A stretch of 9,289 nt of DNA, taken from assembly GCA_022777455.1 (NCBI GenBank), contig JALFGI010000116.1:1-9289 (forward strand), given 5' to 3'. The notes beneath the pieces are model-generated. The model worked only from the letters and a program-made list of their open reading frames with translations, did not search any database and was not told where the DNA came from. This document shows positions 1 through 5,786 of the stretch, piece after piece. The DNA is from Clostridiales bacterium. GTDB lineage: Bacteria > Bacillota_A > Clostridia > Oscillospirales > Oscillospiraceae. The position numbers and the translations under genes are program-made. Each line of letters starts with the position of its first letter. The first letter of the stretch is position 1.

Positions 1-483
1 GGTGGTTTCCCGGTGGACGGCGGGGTTGGCGGGATTTACAAACTGGCCGGGAATAAAGCTGCCCGGACTCTCCTTCGCCAGCTCGTCAGCTTTGGCAATG
101 GCCCCCTTCATACCCTTGGCGCCTTCCGTCAGCACCAGCTCCGCGCCGTAGGCCTTCATCAGCTGACGGCGCTCCACGCTCATGGTCTCCGGCATGACGA
201 TGATGATCCGGTAGCCCCGGGCGGCTGCCACGGAAGCCAGGCCGATGCCGGTGTTGCCGGAGGTAGGCTCGATGATGACGCTGCCGGGCTTCAGCTTTCC
301 ACTGGCCTCGGCGTCGTCAATCATGGCCTTGGCGATACGGTCCTTCACGGAACCGGCAGGATTGAAGTATTCCAGCTTGGCAAGGATGGCTGCTTCCAAT
401 CCCTGCTCTTTTTCAATATGGGTCAGCTCCAGCAGCGGGGTTTTTCCAATCAGCTGATCGGCGGATGTATAAATCTTAGACAT
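1..483 (-). CDS. cysK: Cysteine synthase A (O-acetylserine sulfhydrylase), N-terminal part
   Basis: PLP-dependent enzyme that makes cysteine from O-acetylserine and sulfide in the cytoplasm. The 161 visible codons read from the ATG at 483 toward the window start, where the gene is cut; the family is usually about 300 residues. The first residues ([20 protein letters not shown]) match the family N-terminus. The PLP lysine lies in NPAGSVKDR (K47), and the substrate-loop motif PTSGNTGI is at 73-80. The start is fixed by an AGGAGGA ribosome binding site 7-8 bases upstream on the minus strand. It is transcribed divergently from an Rrf2 regulator, from a consensus promoter at 608-636 with an inverted repeat just downstream. 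In Bacillus and Staphylococcus, CysK is also the partner of the Rrf2 protein CymR (established knowledge). Whether that applies here is inference. Confidence 0.95.
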   Translation of the reverse strand, partial: MSKIYTSADQLIGKTPLLELTHIEKEQGLEAAILAKLEYFNPAGSVKDRIAKAMIDDAEASGKLKPGSVIIEPTSGNTGIGLASVAAARGYRIIIVMPETMSVERRQLMKAYGAELVLTEGAKGMKGAIAKADELAKESPGSFIPGQFVNPANPAVHRETT

Positions 484-508
484 AAATGATTCCTCCTGAT
501 AATGATGA

Positions 509-574
509 TTACAATGGCTTATGAAACGGAGAACCCTGCAGCCGACATCGGAAGAATGTGTTGTTGTTTCTCAT
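509..574 (-). CDS. Possible 21-residue leader peptide upstream of cysK
   Basis: On the minus strand an ATG (574-572) opens a 22-codon frame ending in TAA at 511-509. The peptide begins [10 protein letters not shown] and ends GSPFHKPL. An AGGA lies six bases before the ATG, a plausible ribosome binding site, and it sits inside one arm of the inverted repeat at 581-599. The frame starts about 28 bases after the predicted cysK transcription start and stops 25 bases before the cysK ATG, so it would be the first thing translated on the cysK mRNA. It has a single Cys and no run of regulatory codons, and no obvious terminator follows it. It could be a regulatory upstream ORF or a chance frame. No family was recognised. 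Confidence 0.35.
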   Translation of the reverse strand: MRNNNTFFRCRLQGSPFHKPL

Positions 575-580
575 ATTAAA

Positions 581-599
581 TCCTACTTTCATACTAGGA
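581..599. promoter_or_regulatory. Inverted repeat TCCTA-N9-TAGGA, candidate operator for cysK
   Basis: Perfect 5-bp arms (581-585 and 595-599) with weaker flanking symmetry in AT-rich sequence. Read on the minus strand, it starts right after the cysK -10 box and covers roughly +2 to +21, a typical repressor position. The same TCCTA/TAGGA words recur in the divergent promoter at 666-692. The Rrf2 protein encoded at 724-1155 is the obvious candidate binder (inference). Confidence 0.5.
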
Positions 600-607
600 A
601 TAAATGG

Positions 608-636
608 ATTATATATCAGGCAGACGCATTTGTCAA
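608..636 (-). promoter_or_regulatory. cysK promoter (consensus sigma-A type)
   Basis: On the minus strand, TTGACA (636-631) and TATAAT (613-608) are separated by exactly 17 bases, a perfect match to the vegetative consensus. The predicted transcription start is near 601, giving a leader of about 118 nt before the cysK ATG. A promoter this strong next to an inverted repeat suggests control by repression. Confidence 0.85.
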
Positions 637-659
637 TAGGTTCAATCAAAAAAGTCCAC

Positions 660-688
660 TTGATTTCCTATAAACCCTGCTGTATAAT
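660..688 (+). promoter_or_regulatory. Promoter of the Rrf2 regulator gene
   Basis: TTGATT (660-665) and TATAAT (683-688) are spaced 17 bases apart. The predicted start is near 695, leaving a short leader of about 30 nt. The inverted repeat at 666-692 fills the spacer and the -10 box, which is what an autorepressed promoter looks like. It is back to back with the cysK promoter; the two -35 boxes are 23 bp apart. Confidence 0.8.
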
Positions 689-692
689 AGGA
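666..692. promoter_or_regulatory. Inverted repeat TCCTAT-N15-ATAGGA, candidate autoregulatory operator
   Basis: Six-base arms at 666-671 and 687-692 lie inside the promoter of the downstream regulator gene, so a bound protein would block RNA polymerase. The arms share the TCCTA/TAGGA word with the repeat at 581-599, but the spacing is 8 bp longer. They may therefore be separate half-sites rather than one site of fixed geometry. The binder is inferred to be the Rrf2 protein. Confidence 0.45.
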
Positions 693-723
693 CTTCAGAA
701 AGCGATACACGGGAGGATAAGCG

Positions 724-1155
724 ATGTTGATTTCCACAAAAGGCCGCTACGCCCTGCGGGTGATGATCGATCTGGCAGAGCACCGGTCAGAAGAATTCAT
801 TTCCCTGCGGGAGATTGCCGTGAGGCAGGAGATTTCCGAGAAATATTTGGAGAGCATCATAAGAATGCTGGTCAAGGCAAAGGTTGTGGAGAGCCTCCGG
901 GGCAAGGGCGGCGGATACCGGCTGAAAAAAGCGCCGGAGGAATATACTGCCGACAGCATTCTGTGTTTGACCGAGGAATCCCTGGCTCCGGTAGCCTGCC
1001 TGGAAGAGAATGCGGATGCCTGCCCCCGGGCGGCCCGATGCAAAACCCTGCCGCTGTGGCAGGGGCTGGATCAGGCGATTCGCACTTATCTAAAAAGTGT
1101 GACGATTGCCGACCTGATGGAACAGGGGACGGCGGGGGACGATTATGTGATATAA
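724..1155 (+). CDS. Rrf2-family transcriptional regulator (CymR/IscR-like)
   Basis: A 143-residue winged-helix DNA-binding protein. The N-terminus MLISTKGRYALRVMIDLAEH is the Rrf2 hallmark. The recognition-helix region and wing follow (SLREIAVRQEISEKYLESI at about 27-45, then LRGKGGGYRLKK at 58-69). The start is supported by GGGAGG seven bases upstream. The effector region has Cys81, Cys92, Cys100 and Cys106. The last three form C-x7-C-x5-C, close to the cluster-binding cysteines of IscR and NsrR (C-x5-C-x5-C). Iron-sulfur or thiol sensing is therefore plausible, although the divergent cysK and paired operators resemble CymR-type control of cysteine metabolism. CymR of Bacillus is not known to bind a cluster. 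Family assignment is secure; the signal is not. Confidence 0.92.
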   Translation: MLISTKGRYALRVMIDLAEHRSEEFISLREIAVRQEISEKYLESIIRMLVKAKVVESLRGKGGGYRLKKAPEEYTADSILCLTEESLAPVACLEENADACPRAARCKTLPLWQGLDQAIRTYLKSVTIADLMEQGTAGDDYVI

Positions 1156-1160
1156 AAGCC

Positions 1161-1188
1161 TTGCATTTTTTCAAGATGCTGGTAAGAT
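1161..1188 (+). promoter_or_regulatory. Possible promoter before the SAM hydrolase gene
   Basis: TTGCAT (1161-1166) and TAAGAT (1183-1188) are spaced 16 bases apart in the 62-bp gap after the regulator gene. Each box has one or two mismatches to consensus. If real, the downstream block has its own start; if not, it is read through from the rrf2 promoter, since no terminator is visible in the gap. Confidence 0.4.
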
Positions 1189-1217
1189 AGAAGTGATACG
1201 GAACAAGGAGACGGAAT

Positions 1218-2063
1218 ATGTATCCTCTGGTATTTCAAACGGATTTCGGCTTGGTTGATGGTGCGGTTTCTGCCATGTACGGTGTGGCTTACAGTGTCAA
1301 TCCGGAGCTGAAAATGCACGACCTGACCCACGAGATCACTCCCTACAGCGTGTGGGAGGCCAGCTACCGGCTGATTCAGACGGTTGCCTACTGGCCGAAC
1401 AACACAGTATTCGTTTCCGTGGTGGACCCCGGGGTGGGTTCCGACCGGAAAAGCGTGGTGGTGAAGACCGCTTCCGGGAAATACATTGTCACCCCGGACA
1501 ACGGAACGCTGACCCATATCCTCCGGCTGGACGGCGTGGAAGCCGCCCGGGAGATTGACGAACAGGTGAACCGTCTGCCCAATTCCGGCGAGAGCTACAC
1601 CTTCTATGGGCGGGATGTCTATGCCTACACCGGCGCAAGGCTGGCCAGCGGTGCGATTTCTTTTGAAGAGGTTGGTCCCCTGGTGACCGTGGACAGCCTG
1701 GTGCGGCTTCCCATTGTGGAGCCTTATCGGGATGGGGACAGTGTATGCGGCACCATCGATGTGCTGGATGTGCGCTTCGGCAGCCTGTGGACGAATATTC
1801 CGGCGGCGCTGTTCCGGGGAACCGGTGCCGTCTGCGGAGATCGGCTGAGCATCACCATTGAGGATGATACACGCACCGTCTACCGGAACATCGTCACCTA
1901 TACCCACAGCTTCGCGGATGTGTATGTGGGAGAAACGCTGGTGTATATCAACAGCCTGAACTGTGTGGCGGTGGCCATCAATCAGGGCAACTTCGCCCGG
2001 GCATACAACATCGGCACCGGGAATTCCTGGCGCATCCGCATTGCTCCTTTCCGGGGCTTTTGA
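1218..2063 (+). CDS. SAM hydrolase (SAM hydroxide adenosyltransferase, DUF62 family)
   Basis: The family splits S-adenosylmethionine with water into adenosine and methionine and is related to the fluorinase/chlorinase FlA/SalL (established knowledge). The 281-residue length is normal. Visible motifs: TDFG at 8-11, DPGVGS at 70-75 with R77, PDNG at 93-96, FYGRDVYA at 129-136, and FGSLWTNI at 187-194 opening the C-terminal beta-barrel domain. D70 and R77 match the Asp and Arg of the Asp-Arg-His triad described for the hydrolases. The third position, usually His in FHGRD, is Tyr130 here, as I recall for the halogenases, although the YPATGT-type loop of those enzymes is absent. AAGGAG lies just upstream of the ATG. 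Downstream lies a full ECF transporter on the same strand, suggesting linked function. Substrate use in this subfamily is inferred. Confidence 0.88.
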   Translation: MYPLVFQTDFGLVDGAVSAMYGVAYSVNPELKMHDLTHEITPYSVWEASYRLIQTVAYWPNNTVFVSVVDPGVGSDRKSVVVKTASGKYIVTPDNGTLTHILRLDGVEAAREIDEQVNRLPNSGESYTFYGRDVYAYTGARLASGAISFEEVGPLVTVDSLVRLPIVEPYRDGDSVCGTIDVLDVRFGSLWTNIPAALFRGTGAVCGDRLSITIEDDTRTVYRNIVTYTHSFADVYVGETLVYINSLNCVAVAINQGNFARAYNIGTGNSWRIRIAPFRGF

Positions 2064-2115
2064 CCGTCATTTGGACAATTGTCTGAATAAAATGAAGAAG
2101 AAATGAGGTATGTAA

Positions 2116-2661
2116 ATGAAAAAGTTTTCCGTGAAAACCATTGTAGCCATCGGCATCGGCGCGGCACTGTTCTTTGTGCTGGGTTATTTTGTGAAGATTC
2201 CCAGCCCCGTGCCCAACACCAGCATTTCCGTGCAGTACGGCCTGCTGGCATTCATCAGCGTGGTGTTCGGACCCATTGCCGGCGCTCTCGTTGGCTTCAT
2301 CGGCCATGCCCTGATTGACTTTGCCAGCTACGGCCCCTGGTGGAGCTGGATCACCGCTTCCGCCGTGTTCGGTCTGCTGATGGGCTTCGGCTGCAAGAAG
2401 CTGAACCTGGAAGAAGGCAAGATCGGCAAGAAGGAGATCGTCACCTTCAACGTGGCCCAGCTCATTGCCCACGCCATCTGCTGGGGCGCAGTGGCTCCCG
2501 CCCTGGACATCTGGTGGTACAGCGAGCCTGTGGAGAAGCTGTTTGCCCAGGGGCTTGTTGCCGGCATTGCCAACGCCGTCACCACTGCCATTGTGGGCAC
2601 TCTGCTTTGCGTTGCCTATTCTTCCACCAAGACCAAGGCAGGCAGCCTGACCAAGGAATAA
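2116..2661 (+). CDS. ECF transporter S component, UPF0397 family
   Basis: A 181-residue membrane protein, the substrate-binding subunit of an energy-coupling-factor importer. It has about five or six hydrophobic segments (roughly 8-27, 38-66, 78-92, 112-134, 145-168). The pattern PNTSISVQYGLLAFISVVFGP (split by a loop) and FIGHALIDFASYGPWWSW is characteristic of UPF0397 proteins. The TM1 face is rich in small residues (AIGIGAAL), the expected contact to EcfT. The ATG is chosen because GAGGT lies seven bases upstream. The ATPase and permease genes follow, so it probably has a dedicated energising module (group II arrangement). The substrate is not assigned for this family as far as I know. The adjacent SAM hydrolase hints at a nucleoside, methionine or SAM-related compound, which is speculation. 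Confidence 0.88.
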   Translation: MKKFSVKTIVAIGIGAALFFVLGYFVKIPSPVPNTSISVQYGLLAFISVVFGPIAGALVGFIGHALIDFASYGPWWSWITASAVFGLLMGFGCKKLNLEEGKIGKKEIVTFNVAQLIAHAICWGAVAPALDIWWYSEPVEKLFAQGLVAGIANAVTTAIVGTLLCVAYSSTKTKAGSLTKE

Positions 2662-2683
2662 TCAAAACTTCCTCACCCCCAAC

Positions 2684-2729
2684 CGGGACTGCGGACGAGC
2701 CGTCTGTATCGTTTGCAGTCCCGCTTTTT
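2684..2729 (+). terminator. Terminator-like hairpin between S component and ATPase genes
   Basis: CGGGACTGC (2684-2692) pairs perfectly with GCAGTCCCG (2715-2723), followed by CTTTTT. The 22-nt loop can form a small inner stem (GACG/CGTC). It sits in the 91-bp gap inside what should be one transporter operon, so it may act as a partial terminator or 3'-end stabiliser that makes more S component than ATPase. No obvious new promoter was found before the ATPase ORF. Confidence 0.6.
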
Positions 2730-2752
2730 GTGAGTAAGATGGGAGAGATTCT

Positions 2753-4462
2753 ATGGAGAAAGAACCGATTATCCAGTTTCAGAACTTTGGCTTTCAGTAC
2801 AATGCCCAGGCGGAGCCCACGCTGTTTGACATCAATCTGACCATCCATAAGGGGGAAAAGGTACTCATTGCCGGTCCCTCGGGCTGCGGAAAATCCACCC
2901 TTGCCCACTGCATCAACGGACTGATCCCTGCCGCTTATCCGGGAAAAATGACAGGAAGACTTACCGTGGGCGGCAGGGATGCCGGGGGATTGGGACTGTT
3001 TGAACTGTCCAAAACCGTGGGCACCGTTCTGCAGGATTCCGACGGCCAATTCATCGGGCTGACCGTGGCGGAGGATATTGCCTTCGCCCTGGAAAACGAC
3101 TGCATGCCCCGGGATCAGATGCACGAGGAGGTAGAGCGGATCGCCGACCTGGTGGACATCCGCCGGGTGCTGCATCATGCGCCCCATGAGATTTCCGGCG
3201 GACAGAAACAGCGGGTCAGTCTGGGCGGAGTGATGGTGAACAATGTGGATGTGCTGCTCTTTGACGAACCCCTGGCCAACCTGGACCCCGCCACCGGAAA
3301 GCAGGCCATCGAGCTGATCGACGACATTCAGAAGCGAACCGGCTGTGCGGTCGTCATCATTGAGCACCGGCTGGAGGATGTGCTCCACCGGAGTGTGGAC
3401 CGGGTGGTGGTCATGGGCGAGGGCCGGATTCTGTTTGACGGCAGCGCGGATAGGCTGCTCTCCGGGAATCAGCTTCGCAGCAGCGGCATTCGGGAACCGC
3501 TGTATGTCACCGCTTTGAAGTATGCCGGCGTGACCGTCACGGAGGAAATGCACCCATCGGATATTCATTCTCTCAAATTGGGGGACACAGACAAGGAAAA
3601 GGTAAATACTTGGTTCCACAGCTTCGCCCCACCACCGGAAAAGGAAAAGGCACCGATTCTTCTCCGGGTGGAAGGCCTGGACTTTACTTATGACGGCGGG
3701 CATCATGCGCTTCGGGACATTGATTTGACCGTGCGGAAAGGGGAGATGCTCAGCATTGTGGGCACCAATGGCGCGGGGAAATCCACCTTTTCCAAGGTGA
3801 TCTGCGGCTTTGAGGTTCCCCAGAAGGGCAGCATCACCATGGATGGGAGCAATCTTGCAGATTGCAGTATCAAGCAGCGGGCGGAACGCATCGGCTATGT
3901 GATGCAGAATCCCAACCAGATGATTTCCAAAACGATGATCTTTGACGAGGTGGCTTCCGGCCTTCGCAATCGGGGCGTATCAGAGGAGGAGATTCGGCCC
4001 CGGGTGGAGGAAACCCTGAAAATCTGCGGCTTGTTCCCTTACCGCAACTGGCCGGTCTCCGCCTTGAGTTACGGGCAGAAAAAACGGGTGACCATTGCCT
4101 CCATTCTGGTGCTTCGCCCGGAGATTCTGATTCTGGACGAGCCCACCGCAGGGCAGGACTTCCGCCACTATACGGAGATTATGGATTTCCTGCAAGACCT
4201 CAATGAACAGGGTGTCACCGTGGTGCTGATTACTCACGATATGCACCTGATGCTGGAATATACGCCCCGGGCAGTGGTGTTCCACGATGGAGCCGTGCTC
4301 TGTGACGCTCCGGCGGCTCAGGTGCTCAATGACCCTCAAATCGTCGCCCGGGCCCATTTGAAGGAGACCTCACTCTACCATCTGGCACTGCAATGCGGAA
4401 TTCAAGCCCCGGAGGAATTTACCCGCTGCTTCATCGAAAGAGACCGGGAGGTGCGGAAATGA
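2753..4462 (+). CDS. ECF transporter ATPase, fused double ABC protein (EcfA-A' type)
   Basis: A 569-residue cytoplasmic protein with two complete ABC ATPase domains, replacing the separate EcfA and EcfA' subunits. Domain 1: Walker A GPSGCGKST 41-49, Q-loop LQD 93-95, signature SGGQKQR 148-154, Walker B LLFDEP 168-173, switch His205. Domain 2: Walker A GTNGAGKST 337-345, Q-loop MQN 384-386, signature LSYGQKKR 438-445, Walker B LILDEP 459-464, switch His495. The linker of about 80 residues (230-305) is charged and poorly conserved in appearance. The second signature has Tyr for the first Gly of SGGQ, an asymmetry I believe is common in this subfamily. The ATG follows GGGAGAG by about six bases. 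The stop overlaps the next gene's start (ATGA), implying translational coupling with the permease. It powers uptake through the S component upstream. Confidence 0.93.
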   Translation: MEKEPIIQFQNFGFQYNAQAEPTLFDINLTIHKGEKVLIAGPSGCGKSTLAHCINGLIPAAYPGKMTGRLTVGGRDAGGLGLFELSKTVGTVLQDSDGQFIGLTVAEDIAFALENDCMPRDQMHEEVERIADLVDIRRVLHHAPHEISGGQKQRVSLGGVMVNNVDVLLFDEPLANLDPATGKQAIELIDDIQKRTGCAVVIIEHRLEDVLHRSVDRVVVMGEGRILFDGSADRLLSGNQLRSSGIREPLYVTALKYAGVTVTEEMHPSDIHSLKLGDTDKEKVNTWFHSFAPPPEKEKAPILLRVEGLDFTYDGGHHALRDIDLTVRKGEMLSIVGTNGAGKSTFSKVICGFEVPQKGSITMDGSNLADCSIKQRAERIGYVMQNPNQMISKTMIFDEVASGLRNRGVSEEEIRPRVEETLKICGLFPYRNWPVSALSYGQKKRVTIASILVLRPEILILDEPTAGQDFRHYTEIMDFLQDLNEQGVTVVLITHDMHLMLEYTPRAVVFHDGAVLCDAPAAQVLNDPQIVARAHLKETSLYHLALQCGIQAPEEFTRCFIERDREVRK

Positions 4463-5289
4463 TCAACCTCTTTAACTACATTGAGCGTCCCTCTCCCATT
4501 CACAAGCTCACCGGTGCCAGCAAGCTCATTGCCCTTCTGATGTTCAGCGTCAGCACCATGACCAGCTTTTATACCCCATTCCTGGCTGTGGTGGCAGTGA
4601 TTGCCCTGGTGCTGTTCCGGGTTTCCAAAATCCGGCTGCGGGAGGTATCCTTCCTGGTAGGGGCCGTGACTGTGTTTATGCTGATGAACAATGTACTGAT
4701 TTTTTTGTTCAGCCCGGAGCACGGCGTGAGCCTTTATGGCAGCCGTCATGTGCTGCTCTCTTTTGGAGGGCGCTACGCAGTGACCCAGGAGCAGCTGTTT
4801 TACCATCTGAATCTGCTTCTCAAATACCTATGCACCATCCCGGTGGTGATTCTCTTTGTCTGCACCACCAACCCCAGCGAGTTCGCCGCCAGCTTGAACC
4901 GGATTGGCGTGAGCTACCGCATTAGCTACGCTGTGGCCCTCGCGCTGCGCTACATCCCGGATATTCAGCGGGAATACAGGGATATTTCCCGGGCACAGCA
5001 GGCCAGAGGCGTGGAAATGAGCAAAAAGGCCACCCTTATCAAACGGCTGAAAGCTGCCAGCGCTATCCTCATCCCGTTGGTACTGTCCTCTCTGGAGCGC
5101 ATCGAGGTGGTGTCCAATGCCATGGAGCTGCGCCGCTTTGGAAAAGCAAAACAGCGCACCTGGTATGCCGGAAGAGATTTCACCAAATGGGACTACCTGA
5201 CCATCGCTTTCTCGGTGCTGCTGATGGCGGTATCGATGCTTCTCACGTTCCTGAACGGCAGCAGATTCTATAACCCCTTTGCATCATAA
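4459..5289 (+). CDS. ecfT: ECF transporter transmembrane component EcfT
   Basis: A 276-residue integral membrane subunit that links the S component to the ATPases. It has hydrophobic segments at about 22-54, 63-85, 117-135, 155-167 and 246-266. The cytoplasmic coupling region carries the family Ala-Arg-Gly motif (QQARGVEM, ARG 182-184). The second coupling helix reads AMELRRFG (221-228) where AMEARGF-like sequence is usual, so its Ala-Arg-Gly is changed to Leu-Arg-Arg. The chosen ATG overlaps the ATPase stop as ATGA and has GGGAGGTG just upstream. Longer upstream frames would overlap the ATPase gene by about 70 bases with no better ribosome site. It is the last gene of the transporter block, followed at once by a strong terminator. 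Confidence 0.9.
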   Translation: MINLFNYIERPSPIHKLTGASKLIALLMFSVSTMTSFYTPFLAVVAVIALVLFRVSKIRLREVSFLVGAVTVFMLMNNVLIFLFSPEHGVSLYGSRHVLLSFGGRYAVTQEQLFYHLNLLLKYLCTIPVVILFVCTTNPSEFAASLNRIGVSYRISYAVALALRYIPDIQREYRDISRAQQARGVEMSKKATLIKRLKAASAILIPLVLSSLERIEVVSNAMELRRFGKAKQRTWYAGRDFTKWDYLTIAFSVLLMAVSMLLTFLNGSRFYNPFAS

Positions 5290-5291
5290 AG

Positions 5292-5319
5292 AAAACTCCG
5301 GTTTCCGCCGGAGTTTTTT
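5292..5319 (+). terminator. Rho-independent terminator of the ECF block
   Basis: AAAACTCCGG (5292-5301) pairs with CCGGAGTTTT (5308-5317) around a 6-nt loop, followed by a T run through 5319. It begins three bases after the ecfT stop codon. Confidence 0.93.
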
Positions 5320-5321
5320 AA

Positions 5322-5333
5322 TTGGTTAACCAA
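5322..5333. repeat. Perfect 12-bp palindrome TTGGTTAACCAA
   Basis: A fully symmetrical 12-mer immediately after the ecfT terminator and overlapping the next hairpin by two bases. It could be a protein-binding site, since it lies about 45 bp upstream of the csoR -35 box, or it could be incidental. Confidence 0.35.
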
Positions 5334-5364
5334 AGTCAACCCCCGGGCCGGGGGTTTTGACTTT
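5332..5364. terminator. Second hairpin, possible (bidirectional) terminator
   Basis: AAAGTCAA + CCCCC (5332-5344) pairs with GGGGG + TTGACTTT (5350-5364), with a two-base TT bulge and a 5-nt loop. The core GC stem followed by TTTT is terminator-like on the plus strand. With the preceding terminator it insulates the csoR promoter from the transporter block. No minus-strand gene nearby needs it. Confidence 0.55.
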
Positions 5365-5377
5365 CATGAAATCGTGC

Positions 5378-5406
5378 TTGACAAATACCCTATGGGGGTA
5401 TATGAT
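5378..5406 (+). promoter_or_regulatory. csoR-copA promoter
   Basis: TTGACA (5378-5383), a 17-base spacer, and TATGAT (5401-5406). A CsoR-type operator occupies the spacer exactly, so bound repressor would exclude RNA polymerase. The predicted transcription start is near 5413, inside the second operator. Confidence 0.88.
5385..5401. promoter_or_regulatory. CsoR operator 1 (ATACCC-N5-GGGTAT)
   Basis: ATACCCTATGGGGGTAT is the classic copper-responsive CsoR box: a TACCC half-site, a G-rich centre and a GGGTA half-site. It fills the -35/-10 spacer of the csoR promoter. CsoR releases such sites on binding Cu(I) (established for the family). Confidence 0.88.
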
Positions 5407-5410
5407 GTAG

Positions 5411-5427
5411 ATACCCACACGGGGTAT
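5411..5427. promoter_or_regulatory. CsoR operator 2 (ATACCC-N5-GGGTAT)
   Basis: ATACCCACACGGGGTAT has the same 6-5-6 geometry as the box at 5385-5401. It lies 26 bp downstream, centre to centre, and covers the predicted transcription start. Two stacked boxes imply two CsoR tetramers on one promoter. Confidence 0.82.
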
Positions 5428-5449
5428 TACATCTGAGAAGGAGCATGTT

Positions 5450-5752
5450 ATGGAACATCAGGAATGCTGCTGCCATAAGACAAAAGAACGCTCGGAGGAG
5501 GAATACAAGAGCCTGATCCACCGGCTCAACCGCGTCGAAGGACAAATCCGAGGCATCCGGGGTATGCTGGAAAAAAACGCATACTGCACAGACATTCTGG
5601 CCCAGGTGGCCGCTGCCAACGCGGCGCTCAACGCCTTCAGTCGGGAGCTGCTGTCCGAACACATCCGGACCTGTGTTGCCCGGGACATTCGGGAGGGGAA
5701 GGACGAGACCATTGACGAGCTGATGGCCACATTGCAGAAATTGATGAAATAG
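5450..5752 (+). CDS. csoR: Copper-sensing transcriptional repressor CsoR
   Basis: A 100-residue, all-helical repressor of the CsoR/RcnR family. The Cu(I) ligands are present at the expected spacing: Cys46, His71 and Cys75 (C-x24-H-x3-C; compare C45-H70-C74 in Bacillus). The helix-1 signature HRLNRVEGQIRGIRGM (24-39) supplies DNA-contact residues. The extra N-terminal CCCH (6-9) may add a metal-binding tail, which is inference. AAGGAG precedes the ATG by about seven bases. Its promoter carries two CsoR boxes, so it is autoregulated, and it is followed 111 bp later by copA on the same strand with no terminator. Derepression by copper should raise both products. Confidence 0.95.
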   Translation: MEHQECCCHKTKERSEEEYKSLIHRLNRVEGQIRGIRGMLEKNAYCTDILAQVAAANAALNAFSRELLSEHIRTCVARDIREGKDETIDELMATLQKLMK

Positions 5753-5786
5753 GATTTGACAAATCGGTCATGCTATTCTTGGCCCT

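Noticed and set aside
13..489. A 158-codon plus-strand frame at the left edge
   Set aside because: Antisense to cysK, which has unmistakable PLP-enzyme motifs and a good ribosome site.
484..601. A T-box or SAM riboswitch in the cysK leader
   Set aside because: No T-box sequence, no terminator and no S-box-like helices were seen; only the short upstream ORF stands out.
2074..2083. Palindrome GACAATTGTC between the SAM hydrolase and S-component genes as an operator
   Set aside because: Only 10 bp, not repeated elsewhere in the window and not tied to a recognisable promoter.
2579..3706. A 375-codon minus-strand frame opposite the ATPase gene
   Set aside because: Antisense shadow of a clearly real ABC protein, with no motif or ribosome site.
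4393..4458. A longer EcfT starting within the ATPase gene
   Set aside because: It would overlap the ATPase gene by 70 bases; the ATGA overlap at 4459 has a ribosome site and matches the family N-terminus.
5756..5784. A separate copA promoter using TTGACA at 5756-5761
   Set aside because: No -10-like box at 16-18 bp; the nearest TATTCT is only 12 bp away.
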